From contig KE159527.1 of assembly GCA_000403215.2 (NCBI GenBank), positions 143,876 through 207,875 of the forward strand: DNA of 64,000 bases, read 5' to 3'. The notes beneath the pieces are model-generated. The model saw nothing but the letters and a program-made list of their open reading frames with translations, had not been told where the DNA came from and did not search any database. Position numbers and translations under genes: made by a program. This DNA comes from Lachnospiraceae bacterium A4 (GTDB lineage: Bacteria; Bacillota; Clostridia; Lachnospirales; Lachnospiraceae). This document shows, piece after piece, positions 31,194-40,960 of this stretch (within the stretch, counting starts at the first letter, position 1; each line of letters opens with the position of its first letter).

Positions 31194-34100
31194 TTATTCT
31201 TTCTTTGCTTCCTCCTGACTCCAGCTCTCCACTTCACTGTCCACCAGATTGACACTCACAAGCGTGGAAACGCCTTTCTCCTGCATTGTGATACCATAGA
31301 GCCTGTCTGCCTGTTCCATCGTGCCGCGCCTGTGTGTGATGACGATAAACTGCGTGCTCTTGGTCAGCTTGTTCAGGTACTTTGCAAATCTGCTGACATT
31401 TCCCTCGTCCAGCGCTGCCTCAATCTCGTCGAGCAGGCAAAACGGCGACGGCTTTAAGTTCTGGATTGCAAACAGCAGGGCGATTGCGGTAAACGACTTC
31501 TCCCCGCCGGAAAGCTGCATCATATTTTGCAGTTTTTTTCCGGGCGGCTGTGCGATGATGCGCACGCCAGCCTCAAGGATATCCTCCTCCTCGATCAACT
31601 GCAAAGTTCCCTTGCCGCCGCCAAAAAGCTCTTTGAACACCTTGTCAAACTCCCGTTTGATCTCCTCAAACTTCTCGGCAAACTGCCTGCGCATCGCGGT
31701 GTCAAGCTCTTCAATAATGCCCTCGAGCGTCTTTTCCGCCTCGATCAAGTCATCATGCTGGTTTTTCATGAACGTATAGCGTTCCATGAGCACCTTATAG
31801 TCCTCAATGGCATTGACATTCACGTCACCGAGTTTTTTGATGGCGTCCTTGATGGCGGTGATCTGCTTTTTCATCTCAGAGATATCCTTCAACGCCTCAT
31901 TTCTCATGGAGGCTGCATTGTTTAGTGTAATCTCGTACTCGTTCCACATATAATTAATTTGGTTTTCGATTGTATCCTCCAGCTTTTCTCTCTGGGAATT
32001 GAGACGGTATACCTCCTTATCCAGCGCATTTTTCCGCTCGGAAATTTCCTCTCTGGTCTTGAAGAAATTTTTCTGCTGCTTGGATAACTCATCCTTTGTC
32101 TGCTGCTTTTCTTTCAATGTACGTTCCGCGTCAGACTGTGTGTCATGCGACGCGGTGATGGTCTTTTTTATTTCTTCGATATTCTGCTGCCGGTTCTGAA
32201 GGTCTGCCAGACAACTGTCGAGACTGGTCTGTACCTCGCACAGCTCTTCCCGGCTGCGCACCAGCTCACCCTCAATGCGGTTTAGATTTGTCTGTTCAAA
32301 CTCCTGTTTCTGTAGCAGCTTCTCATACTCAACATCCCATTCCCCGACTTTTCCAGTCTTGCCAGACTCCTCTAGCCGGTAGGTTTCCAGCTCCTTCTGG
32401 TTCGCCGCAATGCCCTGCTCGAGCAGCTTTTCGTTTTCCTCTGACGCCTTTAAATCATGGCGTGTTTTTTCCTTATCTGCATTGATTTCATGCACTTTGC
32501 GCTCGATGTCCTGCTGTTCTTGTATCAAGTCCCCAAAGCCCTGCTCTGCCTCGTTTTTGCGCTCCTCCGCGCTCACAACATTCAGTCTGGCAGTATTTTG
32601 TCTGATATATAACGCCTGCAAAGCCTCCTTCTCTTCCTCAATGCTGCGCCGGACACTGTTGCGCTCCACTTTGATATTTTCAATGGCAATGGTCGCTTCC
32701 TCTAACTTTTTCTTTGCAGACTTTAACTTTTGTTCCAGCTCTTCTAGCTCTCTTCTGCGCCCTAAGAGGTTGGAATTACTTTTAAAAGCGCCTCCGCTGA
32801 TCGCACCGCCCGGCACAAGCAGCTCTCCCTCCAATGTCACCATGCGGATACTGTAATTGTACTTTTTGGCTATTTTGACTGCATTGTCCACGTTGTCCAC
32901 CACGACAATCCTGCCAAGCATGGTCTTTGCCACATTTCTGTATCTTGCATCAGTCCGCACCAGCGTGTCCGCAAGCCCGATGACGCCCTTCTCCTTCAAG
33001 GCGTCGGACAGCTTGAACTCCTGCGGTTTCGTTATGCTGGTGAGCGGCAGAAACGTAGCGCGTCCAAAACGGTTTTTTTTCAGAAAACCAATCATGGTCT
33101 TGGCAGTCTCCTCGTTCTCCGTCACAATATTCTGTATACTCCCGCCGAGCGCTGTCTCAATCGCCGTCTCGTACTCTTTATCTACCTTGATAATATCTGC
33201 GACAACACCGATAATTCCTTTATGGTGCTCTCGCTGCTCCATGACCTTCTGTATACTGTTTCCATAGCCCTCATACCGCTCTGTGAGATTTGAGATTGTA
33301 TCCAGTTGTGATTTATACCGCTGGTATGCGCCTTGGCTTTCCTTGATTTCCTCGTCTTTCTGGCGCAGCCTGTCCCGAAATGTCTTGTTGTGCTCCTCCA
33401 TCTGTGCCAGATGTGCAGCCGTTTCAGAAATCTCGTCTGTGATGCGCTGAAACGCCTCCTGAAGCGACTGGATCTCGGCGTCGCGCTCTGCCTCATCACT
33501 CCGGGCGCGCAGCAAGCGTGAATTTAACTCTGCCTTTCTGATTCGGAGCTGCTCCATCATCGTGTCAAAGCTGCTCATCTTTGATTTGATGGTCGCCCGC
33601 TCGCCCAGCATCGTAATAATTTGATTCTTATCCTCTTCGATTTTATGATTCAGCGCTTCGATGCGCACCTGTACCTCTGAGAGCGCTGCCTTCGCCTCGC
33701 TGCGCCCTTTTTCCAGCGAAGCTACCTTTTCATCTAACGCGGTCTTGCTCTCAATGATTTTCGCCCGCTCGCCTTCCCGGAGTGCGATCTGTTCGTTGAT
33801 GGCTGTGATTCTCTCCCGGAAATGCTGTTCATTTCCTTTCGCGCCCTTAATCTGTTCTTTTAATACATTGATCTCGCCCTCAAGCCTGCCCCGCGTCACA
33901 CTCGCATCTGTCAGCGTCGTTCTGGTGGCTTCGATTTCCTGCTCCAACGCTTCGATGCGCGCCTGAACCTCATCATACTCAACCTTCACTCTGTCATACT
34001 GCCTTGTAGTATTATCGTAATCCTCCTGTGCAATGGCACACTTGCCTTCCAGCTCCTCTAGTTGTTGTGTCAGCTTTTTATTTTCCAATAAAAAGACATT

Positions 34101-34781
34101 CACATCCAGCTCCTTGAGTTCTTCTTTTTTTCTAAGGTATACCTTTGCCTTCTCAGACTGCTTTTCCAAAGGTGCTACCTGCTTTTCCAGCTCGCTTAAA
34201 ATATCTGTCACGCGCACCAGATTGTTCTTCTCGTCCTCCAGCTTTTTCTGTGCTGTAGCCTTGCGCTTCTTGAATTTGACAATCCCTGCCGCCTCATCAA
34301 AAAGCTCACGCTTCTCCTCCGGCTTACCGCTCAGGATTTTTTCAATCTGGCCCTGCCCGATAATCGAATATCCCTCTTTGCCGATACCTGTGTCATAAAA
34401 AAGTTCATTTACATCCTTCAATCGACAGGGAGTTCCATTGATGGAATACTCACTTTCGCCTGAACGATATAAACGCCTCGCCACGGTCACTTCCTCATAC
34501 TCGATTGCAAGCTTGTGGTCTGAATTGTCGAACGTGATGCCCACAAATGCATACCCCAGCGGCTTTCGCAGCTCTGTACCGGAAAAGATGACATCCTGCA
34601 TGGATTCCCCCCGAAGCTGTTTGATGCGCTGTTCTCCCAGCACCCACCGGACTGCATCTGCCACATTGCTCTTGCCAGAGCCATTCGGTCCTACGATACC
34701 CGTAATCCCTTGATGAAACTGAAACACAATCTTATTCGCAAATGACTTAAATCCCTGTACTTCAATACTTTTTAGATACAT
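31194..34781 (-). CDS. smc: Chromosome partition protein SMC
   Basis: Full-length 1195-residue SMC, the ATPase of the SMC-ScpAB condensin that compacts and segregates the chromosome. The N-terminal head has GPNGSGKSN near residue 32. Two long coiled coils (about 170-500 and 680-1020) flank a hinge with GAISGGAF near 660. The C-terminal head has the ABC signature LSGGEKSFTAIALLFAI and Walker B CLLDEIEAALD. It is 3 bases downstream of rnc, in the usual plsX-acpP-rnc-smc order. Confidence 0.98.
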   Translation of the reverse strand: MYLKSIEVQGFKSFANKIVFQFHQGITGIVGPNGSGKSNVADAVRWVLGEQRIKQLRGESMQDVIFSGTELRKPLGYAFVGITFDNSDHKLAIEYEEVTVARRLYRSGESEYSINGTPCRLKDVNELFYDTGIGKEGYSIIGQGQIEKILSGKPEEKRELFDEAAGIVKFKKRKATAQKKLEDEKNNLVRVTDILSELEKQVAPLEKQSEKAKVYLRKKEELKELDVNVFLLENKKLTQQLEELEGKCAIAQEDYDNTTRQYDRVKVEYDEVQARIEALEQEIEATRTTLTDASVTRGRLEGEINVLKEQIKGAKGNEQHFRERITAINEQIALREGERAKIIESKTALDEKVASLEKGRSEAKAALSEVQVRIEALNHKIEEDKNQIITMLGERATIKSKMSSFDTMMEQLRIRKAELNSRLLRARSDEAERDAEIQSLQEAFQRITDEISETAAHLAQMEEHNKTFRDRLRQKDEEIKESQGAYQRYKSQLDTISNLTERYEGYGNSIQKVMEQREHHKGIIGVVADIIKVDKEYETAIETALGGSIQNIVTENEETAKTMIGFLKKNRFGRATFLPLTSITKPQEFKLSDALKEKGVIGLADTLVRTDARYRNVAKTMLGRIVVVDNVDNAVKIAKKYNYSIRMVTLEGELLVPGGAISGGAFKSNSNLLGRRRELEELEQKLKSAKKKLEEATIAIENIKVERNSVRRSIEEEKEALQALYIRQNTARLNVVSAEERKNEAEQGFGDLIQEQQDIERKVHEINADKEKTRHDLKASEENEKLLEQGIAANQKELETYRLEESGKTGKVGEWDVEYEKLLQKQEFEQTNLNRIEGELVRSREELCEVQTSLDSCLADLQNRQQNIEEIKKTITASHDTQSDAERTLKEKQQTKDELSKQQKNFFKTREEISERKNALDKEVYRLNSQREKLEDTIENQINYMWNEYEITLNNAASMRNEALKDISEMKKQITAIKDAIKKLGDVNVNAIEDYKVLMERYTFMKNQHDDLIEAEKTLEGIIEELDTAMRRQFAEKFEEIKREFDKVFKELFGGGKGTLQLIEEEDILEAGVRIIAQPPGKKLQNMMQLSGGEKSFTAIALLFAIQNLKPSPFCLLDEIEAALDEGNVSRFAKYLNKLTKSTQFIVITHRRGTMEQADRLYGITMQEKGVSTLVSVNLVDSEVESWSQEEAKKE

Positions 34782-34784
34782 TCT

Positions 34785-35483
34785 TTATTTTCTGCCCTTC
34801 AATTTTTTGAGTGCCTCATATGCAGCCTGCTGTTCTGCTGCCTTTTTCGTCCTGCCCACACCGGAGCCAATCAGATGTTCGTCCAGATACGCCTCCACGC
34901 TGAACTGTTTGTCATGGTCTGGTCCTTCCTCGCCCACCAGCTCATACCGAAGCTGTGATGTGTTCTTCTTCTGTATCTCCTCCTGCAAAAGTGTCTTGCT
35001 GTCCATGAACAGAATCTTATCCTCCAAGTCCGAAAGCACAAAGCGGTAGATAAACTTTTTGGCGTTTTCTATACCGCCGTCAATAAAAATCGCGCCAATC
35101 ACGGCCTCCATCACATCGGACGTGATCGAATCCCGCTTTCTCCCGCCGGTTGACTCCTCCCCCTTGCCAAGCAGAATATAGGTATTGAGCTGAATATCCC
35201 GCGCGCAGTAGGCAAGCGCCGGCTCACACACCATAGATGCGCGCAGCCTTGTCAGCTGCCCCTCCGGCATGTCCTCATTTTCATTGTACAGAAATTCACT
35301 AGACACAAGTTCAAGGACTGCATCTCCTAAAAATTCCAGTCTCTCGTAGTTATTCAGTTTGTTAATCTTTTGTTCATTCGCAAAAGAACTGTGTGTCAGC
35401 GCCTGCTTTAACAGTGTTTCATCCTGAAACTGATACCCGATTTTACCCTGTAACTCATGCAGGGCTTCCTTCATATTTCGCAT
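34785..35483 (-). CDS. rnc: Ribonuclease III
   Basis: A 232-residue RNase III that cleaves double-stranded RNA in rRNA and mRNA maturation. The signature NNYERLEFLGDAVLELV lies near residue 40, with DVMEAVIGAIFIDGG later in the nuclease domain. A C-terminal double-stranded RNA-binding domain ends with GSGVGRTKKAAEQQAAYEAL. The start at 35483 is chosen for AGGAGTAGGA just upstream; the longer frame overlaps acpP. It is cotranscribed with acpP (19-base gap) and smc. Confidence 0.96.
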   Translation of the reverse strand: MRNMKEALHELQGKIGYQFQDETLLKQALTHSSFANEQKINKLNNYERLEFLGDAVLELVSSEFLYNENEDMPEGQLTRLRASMVCEPALAYCARDIQLNTYILLGKGEESTGGRKRDSITSDVMEAVIGAIFIDGGIENAKKFIYRFVLSDLEDKILFMDSKTLLQEEIQKKNTSQLRYELVGEEGPDHDKQFSVEAYLDEHLIGSGVGRTKKAAEQQAAYEALKKLKGRK

Positions 35484-35502
35484 TCTTTTCCTACTCCTTT
35501 TC

Positions 35503-35736
35503 TCAGAGTTTTCCCGCTCTCTCAATCCACTCGACAGCCTCCCGCACTGTCGTGAGCTTGTCCAAACCTTCTGTCGGTATATGAAGCCCCGTCTCCTCCT
35601 CCACACCCATAAATATTTGATACAAATCCAGTGAATCAGCCCCTAAGTCTGTAAGAAAAGTCATGTCCATCTCAATCTCCTCCGGATCCATGCCCAAAAC
35701 AGTCGCCGCAACTTTCTTCAACGCTTCAAATTCCAT
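35503..35736 (-). CDS. acpP: Acyl carrier protein
   Basis: A 77-residue acidic ACP. The phosphopantetheine attachment Ser is in LGADSLDLYQIFMGVEEE (usual consensus GADSLD). It carries growing acyl chains in fatty-acid synthesis and feeds PlsX. The start at 35736 is chosen because GGAAGGA precedes it and the product is family length. It lies 16 bases after plsX. The helix-II sequence YQIFMGVEEE departs from the common VELVMALEEE, but within family range. Confidence 0.93.
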   Translation of the reverse strand: MEFEALKKVAATVLGMDPEEIEMDMTFLTDLGADSLDLYQIFMGVEEETGLHIPTEGLDKLTTVREAVEWIERAGKL

Positions 35737-35752
35737 TGTATCAGGTCCTTCC

Positions 35753-36766
35753 CTATTCATCCTTTAATATCACTTTTTCCTTTATCTTTTGATTGATTTG
35801 CTGCTCTTTAAAGGTCACACATTGAAGAATGGAATTTTTAATCTCCACCGCTTTCGAACTGCCGTGTGTCTTAACCACTAAACCATTTAAACCCAGCAGT
35901 GGTGCGCCGCCGTACTCTTCCACGCTGAATGTTTTTAACGTTTCTTTGAGCGCAGGCTTCACCAGCAATGCACCGATTTTACTCCTGAGCGATGTCATCA
36001 TGCCCGCCTTCACCTTCTTGATCAGCGTCGCGCCAACGCCCTCATACAATTTTAAGATAATGTTTCCGGCAAACGCCTCGCACACAATCACATCTGCATA
36101 GCCCGCCGGAATATCCCGCGCTTCGATGCTTCCGATAAAATTGATCTCTGGACAGTTTTTTAACAGCGGAAATGTCTCTTTTACCAGCGCATTTCCTTTC
36201 TCCTCCTCCGCCCCGATATTGACGATTGCTACTTTTGGATTGGGAATGCCCACCACGCTCTCCATGTACACCGACCCCATCTTTGCAAACTGCACCAGAT
36301 GAGAAGATCGGGCATCTACATTCGCACCGCAGTCAATCAAAAGAGAACATCCTTTCTCTGTCGGAATCAGCGGTGCAAGCGGCGCGCGCTCGATGCCTTT
36401 AATCCTGCCCACAATGAGCTGTCCGCCGACGAGCACTGCACCGGAGCTGCCTGCCGAGACAAACGCGTCACAGACGCCGCTCTTCACCAGATTGAGCGCA
36501 ACCACAATCGACGAGTCTTTTTTCTTTCGGATTGCCATCACCGGCGGTTCCGCTGTTTCAATCACCTCCGAAGCGTTTACAAGCTCGATCTGTTCTTTAT
36601 GGTATGTATATTGTACCAGCTCTTTTTTGATTTCTTCCTGTCTGCCAGTCAAATATACCTTTATCCTGCTGTTTTCGTTGACTGCCTCCACAACACCCTT
36701 TACGATTTCTGCCGGGGCATGATCGCCCCCCATAGCGTCCACTGCTACATTGGTCATTTCTTCCAT
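35753..36766 (-). CDS. plsX: Phosphate acyltransferase PlsX
   Basis: A 337-residue enzyme that converts acyl-ACP to acyl-phosphate, the first step of phospholipid synthesis by the PlsX/PlsY route. Landmarks are VAVDAMGGDHAP at the N-terminus, SAGSSGAVLVGG, and CEAFAGNIILK near residue 230. The start at 36766 is 9 bases after GGAGG; ATG 36772 is only 3 bases away from it. It has its own promoter behind the rpmF terminator and leads plsX-acpP-rnc-smc. Confidence 0.96.
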   Translation of the reverse strand: MEEMTNVAVDAMGGDHAPAEIVKGVVEAVNENSRIKVYLTGRQEEIKKELVQYTYHKEQIELVNASEVIETAEPPVMAIRKKKDSSIVVALNLVKSGVCDAFVSAGSSGAVLVGGQLIVGRIKGIERAPLAPLIPTEKGCSLLIDCGANVDARSSHLVQFAKMGSVYMESVVGIPNPKVAIVNIGAEEEKGNALVKETFPLLKNCPEINFIGSIEARDIPAGYADVIVCEAFAGNIILKLYEGVGATLIKKVKAGMMTSLRSKIGALLVKPALKETLKTFSVEEYGGAPLLGLNGLVVKTHGSSKAVEIKNSILQCVTFKEQQINQKIKEKVILKDE

Positions 36767-36790
36767 TGCCATAATCCTCCATATTATATA

Positions 36791-36819
36791 AATATACTAG
36801 ACCTCCTGCCAAAAATCAA
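36791..36819 (-). promoter_or_regulatory. Sigma-A promoter for plsX-acpP-rnc-smc
   Basis: Minus-strand TTGATT (36814-36819), 17-base spacer, TATATT (36791-36796), 25 bases before the plsX start and directly after the rpmF terminator. Confidence 0.7.
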
Positions 36820-36821
36820 GG

Positions 36822-36868
36822 GAAAAAAATAAGGACGGCCGAGTCATGATCTGCTCTTCCATCCTTAT
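36822..36868 (-). terminator. Rho-independent terminator after rpmF
   Basis: Minus-strand ATAAGGATGG pairs with CCGTCCTTAT (10 pairs, one G-U) over a 20-base loop, followed by TTTTTT. It partly separates yceD-rpmF from plsX. Confidence 0.8.
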
Positions 36869-36882
36869 CTCATCTGTCATCA

Positions 36883-37062
36883 TTAATCAACTGCAATGAT
36901 CTCTTTTTTGTTATAAGAGCCGCAAGCCTTGCATACTCTATGAGGCATCATCAAAGCGCCGCACTTGCTGCACTTTACTAATGTAGGTGCGCTCATTTTC
37001 CAGTTTGCTCTTCTCTTATCTCTTCTTCCCTTAGAAGATTTATTTTTTGGACATATAGACAT
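36883..37062 (-). CDS. rpmF: 50S ribosomal protein L32
   Basis: A 59-residue L32. It starts MSICPKNKSSKGRRDKRRAN, followed by WKMSAPTLVKCSKCG and PHRVCKACGSY, so the zinc-binding four-cysteine form is kept (two CxxC pairs). The usual MAVPKRKTS start is altered to MSICPKNKS. It begins 2 bases after the yceD stop, the conserved yceD-rpmF pairing, and a terminator follows. Confidence 0.96.
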   Translation of the reverse strand: MSICPKNKSSKGRRDKRRANWKMSAPTLVKCSKCGALMMPHRVCKACGSYNKKEIIAVD

Positions 37063-37064
37063 CG

Positions 37065-37592
37065 TTACACCTCCTTATTCGCATCAAACAAATCCTTAAT
37101 TGCTGCCATTCTAGGGTCAGGCACGAAATCATCACAGCCGCACTCCCCATCATTCAGGTTCTTGCCGCAGCTTTTACAGATTCCTTTGCAGTCCTCCCTG
37201 CACAAAATCTTCATCGGCCAGTTTAACAGCAATTCATTTTTGATTAATTCATCCACATTTAAGTGATACCCTTCCATCAGCTCTGATGCAGCTTCTTCCG
37301 CTGCGTCCTCCCCTGTATAATCCGGCGAGATGACAACTGTGTCAAAGGATAAATCAAATGTATAATCAACATCTTGCAGACATCTGTCACAGGCAAGCGC
37401 AAACGTGAGCTTTGCAGTTCCCTGAACCAATGCTTTTGACTGCCCTATATTCGAAAGCCTCAGTGCAACAGGACTACTCTCCTTGATTGAAAAAGTTCCT
37501 GACTGACTAGTAAACATATCTGCATCATAAGATACTGTCTGTTCCTGCACTTGTCCTTCATTTGTAAATACATCTGTCAAATTCACTAACAT
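37065..37592 (-). CDS. yceD: YceD family protein (DUF177)
   Basis: A 175-residue protein with the DUF177 C-terminal zinc-like motif CREDCKGICKSCGKNLNDGE followed by CGC, and a FALACDRCLQDVDY Cys pair upstream. YceD is linked to 23S rRNA accumulation in E. coli and to chloroplast relatives; the exact activity is unsettled. It directly precedes rpmF, its near-universal partner. A consensus sigma-A promoter is 49 bases upstream. Confidence 0.92.
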   Translation of the reverse strand: MLVNLTDVFTNEGQVQEQTVSYDADMFTSQSGTFSIKESSPVALRLSNIGQSKALVQGTAKLTFALACDRCLQDVDYTFDLSFDTVVISPDYTGEDAAEEAASELMEGYHLNVDELIKNELLLNWPMKILCREDCKGICKSCGKNLNDGECGCDDFVPDPRMAAIKDLFDANKEV

Positions 37593-37640
37593 TGTAGACT
37601 CCCATATGATAGAAACTTACCTCTATCCACACATTCATTT

Positions 37641-37669
37641 ATTATACAGAACCATTTCATGTTTGTCAA
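37641..37669 (-). promoter_or_regulatory. Consensus sigma-A promoter for yceD-rpmF
   Basis: Minus-strand TTGACA (37664-37669), 17-base spacer, TATAAT (37641-37646): a perfect consensus. Confidence 0.92.
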
Positions 37670-37724
37670 CAGTATTTTCCAGAAGATTATCAAACTATCA
37701 AAACAAGTCCAACAAGTCCAGCGC

Positions 37725-38939
37725 TTAGGCTGACGACTTTTTATTTGGAAGAAATACCGCGGCGACCCCTGCGGACAAAAGACAGCCCACAGCACCGATG
37801 CCAAACACAAGCTGCGGCGAAACCTCCCACACCCAACCAATCACCACAGGCATGATAATCCCGACAGCGCTGCTGAAGGACTCGACGATGCCCAGAATGA
37901 TTGTTCCGTTGTGGTCGTCAAAAACATCATAAAAATAAGCAAAGGATACTGACGCAAACACATCTTTCACCATCGAGAGGATAATGCCAAACACAAAAAG
38001 AGGCACATTCTGCGACAGCAGAAAAATCATTGCCGGTAGTGCATCAAAACCAATATCAAAGACATAGAACCACTTCCTGCCCTTCAAGTCCCCCATATGG
38101 CTGACAAAGAGCGCCCCGACCGCATTAAACAGTGTCATAAACGAAAAGATCGACATCACATTTGACACCGATATGCCGATTGTCAAAGCATACAGCGGCA
38201 GATACTCCATCGCAACACCATAGATATTGGCAAAAAACTTTACAATCATGTAAGACCAGAACTTTTTATCACCCGCAATCCTGCGAAAAACACGCCACGA
38301 TACCCGTTCTTCTGCCTCCTCCTCGGCATCGCTGTCTGTTTTCTGTCCGTCCTTGCCAGCACCACACTCCCATCGCACTATCAGCAACATGACCAGCGGC
38401 AGTACATACAGCAGCCCTGCAGCCGCATACATTCCGCTGACACCGGCGCGCTTTACGAACAGTCCGCCCAGAAACAACCCCAGAGAAATTCCTCCATACA
38501 AGAATAAATCCCGCACTGCAAAGTATTTTCCCCGGTGCTCGTCCTCAATCTCATAGTTGATATCATTTCCAAGCGAATAGTTAAATCCTGTGCGCGCACA
38601 GGCAAGCACCACCAGAACTGCAATCAGCAGATACGTCTGGTTCACGCCAAAAGCCATACAGCCCGTTACAATGGCGGCAATCATTGCAACCGCTGCCACC
38701 CGATAGGCATTATACTTTACAGACAAGATACTGACCAGCCCCGGCACGACTACGCAGCAGGCATTGATCAGCGCGAGCAGATAGCCATAATAGCGCGCCG
38801 GCTGCCCCTTCTCCTCCAAGAGCACTGGCAGCATATTCTGCACTGGACCGTCCACCATAAAAAAGAGCATGTATAACAGGTAGATTTTTACATATTTTTT
38901 TCTGAACATTCCTTTGTAGGATTGAAGTATAGATTTCAT
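37725..38939 (-). CDS. Major facilitator superfamily transporter
   Basis: A 404-residue membrane protein with about 12 hydrophobic segments, MFS type. A charged cytoplasmic loop (DGQKTDSDAEEEAEERVSW) near residues 200-218 splits the two halves. Arg and Asp are present in the first loops, but the classic GxxxDRxGRR is weak; SHMGDLKGRKWF near 275 is its counterpart in the second half. Substrate unknown; a drug or metabolite exporter is a reasonable guess. It starts 35 bases after an ABC exporter gene, with AAAGGAG before the ATG, so the two are cotranscribed. Confidence 0.88.
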   Translation of the reverse strand: MKSILQSYKGMFRKKYVKIYLLYMLFFMVDGPVQNMLPVLLEEKGQPARYYGYLLALINACCVVVPGLVSILSVKYNAYRVAAVAMIAAIVTGCMAFGVNQTYLLIAVLVVLACARTGFNYSLGNDINYEIEDEHRGKYFAVRDLFLYGGISLGLFLGGLFVKRAGVSGMYAAAGLLYVLPLVMLLIVRWECGAGKDGQKTDSDAEEEAEERVSWRVFRRIAGDKKFWSYMIVKFFANIYGVAMEYLPLYALTIGISVSNVMSIFSFMTLFNAVGALFVSHMGDLKGRKWFYVFDIGFDALPAMIFLLSQNVPLFVFGIILSMVKDVFASVSFAYFYDVFDDHNGTIILGIVESFSSAVGIIMPVVIGWVWEVSPQLVFGIGAVGCLLSAGVAAVFLPNKKSSA

Positions 38940-38974
38940 CTTTTATCGTACTCCTTTTGCGTCTTATTACTTCC

Positions 38975-40618
38975 TTACGATACATGTTGCAAAACAATCG
39001 TCTTGTTGCAAATGCGCTGCAAAGCTTCCTTATGTGAGGTTACAATCAGTATACTGCTGCTCTCTTCGATATACTTTTTAATGCTCTTTATCACAAGTTC
39101 CTCTGTGTCGGCGTCCAGACCATTTGTAGCCTCATCCATAATCAAAATCTTTGGTCTGCGAATCAGTATTCTTGCCAGTGCAAGCCGCTGTTTTTGACCT
39201 CCTGACAAATTTTTTCCCGCCTCTGTAATGAGGTAACCAAGACCTCTTTCGATAGCCAATTCCTTTAGTTGAACACGCTCCAATACCGTCATAATCTCGT
39301 CATCGGAATAGTCTTCCCCAAGCACAATATTTTCACGCAGCGTCCCTTCCAGAATAACCGGCTCCTGAAATAATATTTTAACTACTTCAAACAGACTCTC
39401 CTCCCGTATCCTGTCAACCGCTTTTCTGTTAATACAGATCGCACCATCTTGTATGGGATAAAAACCACAAATCAGCCTCAAAAGTGTTGTCTTTCCAGTG
39501 CCGCTGTCCCCCTTGACAAAAATACAGTCCCCTGCCTGATATGTCTCATGAATATCCTGCAAAATCGTCTTGTCCGCCCATGCAAATCTGTTGATATCAA
39601 TTGATAAATCAATCGTTCCTTCTATATCTAATGACGTTTTTCCTTCATTTTCATCCGTAAAAAGATAGTCATAAATACGTTCCGCAGAGCCAAGCGCCTT
39701 CTGCCTGCCTCGATAAAAATCAGCAAGATTGCGCAGCGGTTCAATCATTTCCTGTGAATAGGTATAAAATAATATAATTGTTCCAACTGTAATCTCCCCA
39801 TGATAGAGAAAGATTCCCCCCATAAGTACCATCAATAACGGAAACAGCGCACAAATAACACTGATCGCCGCAGTAGAACAAGTATCAATATGGATTACTT
39901 TTTTCACTGCCTTAAAATAGCGCTCCCACACATGATTCTCAAATTTCTGGTTAAAATATGCCTTCTCATTCAACGTTTTAATCTCCAGCACTGCTTTCGT
40001 ATCCTCTGAAACATGCTGTGTCAAATCTGCTTCCTCCTGCGAAAATTCCTGATAGCGCTCCCTCGTCGTTTTATTAATCTGATTATTTACAAAAAAATAA
40101 GCTGTGCATATAATGATCGCAGCCAGTCCCATCACCATATTTTCGTAAAGCAAAACACCCGCTACTACAATCAATTTAAAAAGATTGAGTATCAGCATCA
40201 AAATACTGATTCCTGCATTCTGCGCAATCATAGAGCCATCTTCCATGACCGATGATACGATATCACCTGTTGTCCGTTTGTCAAAAAAAGCTGCTTTCCA
40301 AGTCAGTAGCCTGCGATACATCATTGTCCGCATCTGATTGATAACGGAATGCCGAAACACCTGCCATTCATTTGCCTGAATAATTTGTGCTATCAGAAAC
40401 AATAACCCAATTAACACAATCCGAAGAAAAACCTGCAATACTTTCTCAAAACTCTCTCTTCCTGTCACCAGATTGACAAATTCCTGTATCTGAAAGAGCA
40501 TATAAAGATTTAATCCATCTGCCAGAATACATAACAGCAAAAGCCTGATCTGCTTCTGACGCATATTCTCAAACAACTTTACAAGCTGTTTATATTTAAC
40601 CCGTGATTGTGTTTTCAT
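38975..40618 (-). CDS. ABC transporter with fused membrane and ATPase domains (exporter type)
   Basis: A 547-residue half-transporter. The N-terminal six-helix membrane domain (about 1-310) includes LLLCILADGLNLYMLFQI and VLIGLLFLIAQII. The ATPase domain has Walker A GDSGTGKTTLL, signature NLSGGQKQRLALARI and Walker B ILIMDEATNGLD. No peptidase C39 domain is present. Type IV exporters of this form move peptides, lipids or drugs. The start is ATG 40618, 9 bases after GAGGAG; ATG 40627 is too close. It is divergent from the secreted-peptide gene at 40802, so it may export that peptide or respond to it; that is inference. Confidence 0.9.
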   Translation of the reverse strand: MKTQSRVKYKQLVKLFENMRQKQIRLLLLCILADGLNLYMLFQIQEFVNLVTGRESFEKVLQVFLRIVLIGLLFLIAQIIQANEWQVFRHSVINQMRTMMYRRLLTWKAAFFDKRTTGDIVSSVMEDGSMIAQNAGISILMLILNLFKLIVVAGVLLYENMVMGLAAIIICTAYFFVNNQINKTTRERYQEFSQEEADLTQHVSEDTKAVLEIKTLNEKAYFNQKFENHVWERYFKAVKKVIHIDTCSTAAISVICALFPLLMVLMGGIFLYHGEITVGTIILFYTYSQEMIEPLRNLADFYRGRQKALGSAERIYDYLFTDENEGKTSLDIEGTIDLSIDINRFAWADKTILQDIHETYQAGDCIFVKGDSGTGKTTLLRLICGFYPIQDGAICINRKAVDRIREESLFEVVKILFQEPVILEGTLRENIVLGEDYSDDEIMTVLERVQLKELAIERGLGYLITEAGKNLSGGQKQRLALARILIRRPKILIMDEATNGLDADTEELVIKSIKKYIEESSSILIVTSHKEALQRICNKTIVLQHVS

Positions 40619-40734
40619 TTTCATCATCTCCTCATTCTTCTATGAGCACTTTCATGTCTGTCATTTATCTCTTAATATAACACTTTTCGACAAAATTTTA
40701 CCATGCCAAAACCAGAAAATAATTTTTTCCAATT

Positions 40735-40764
40735 TTGACATGGTGAATGATAAATTTCTATGGT
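40735..40764 (+). promoter_or_regulatory. Candidate promoter of the small secreted-peptide gene
   Basis: TTGACA at 40735-40740, 18-base spacer, TATGGT at 40759-40764; the peptide start codon is 38 bases downstream. Confidence 0.55.
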
Positions 40765-40801
40765 ATGATGAACAATTAATGTATTTCAGGTGGTATTTCT
40801 A

Positions 40802-40960
40802 ATGAAACGCCAAAAGAAATTTATCAAAAAAAGTATCGTTTATATAATGGTACTTGTAATTTTAACCATAAATCCACAGTACAGCCGTTGTAGTGAAAAC
40901 GAACTGTCCTCTGGAATACGAAATCACTCTATTATATCTCCTCATCAAAAAAATATTTAA
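40802..40960 (+). CDS. Small secreted peptide, candidate signalling precursor
   Basis: A 52-residue reading frame. AGGTGG lies 8 bases before the ATG. The peptide has a Lys/Arg-rich start (MKRQKKFIKK), one hydrophobic segment (SIVYIMVLVILTI), then a polar tail with a Cys (SRCSENELSSGIRNHSIISP). This is the layout of Phr/PapR-type pheromone precursors. On either side are an exporter (38975-40618) and two HTH regulators of RRNPP-like build. The gene overlaps the 3' end of the first regulator by 29 bases, tail to tail. It is not a known family to me; a short membrane toxin is the alternative. Confidence 0.6.
   Translation: MKRQKKFIKKSIVYIMVLVILTINPQYSRCSENELSSGIRNHSIISPHQKNI

Noticed and set aside
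37586..37840. 84-codon minus-strand frame between the MFS gene and yceD
   Set aside because: It covers the yceD promoter and the end of the MFS gene in another phase; the consensus promoter explains the conservation better.
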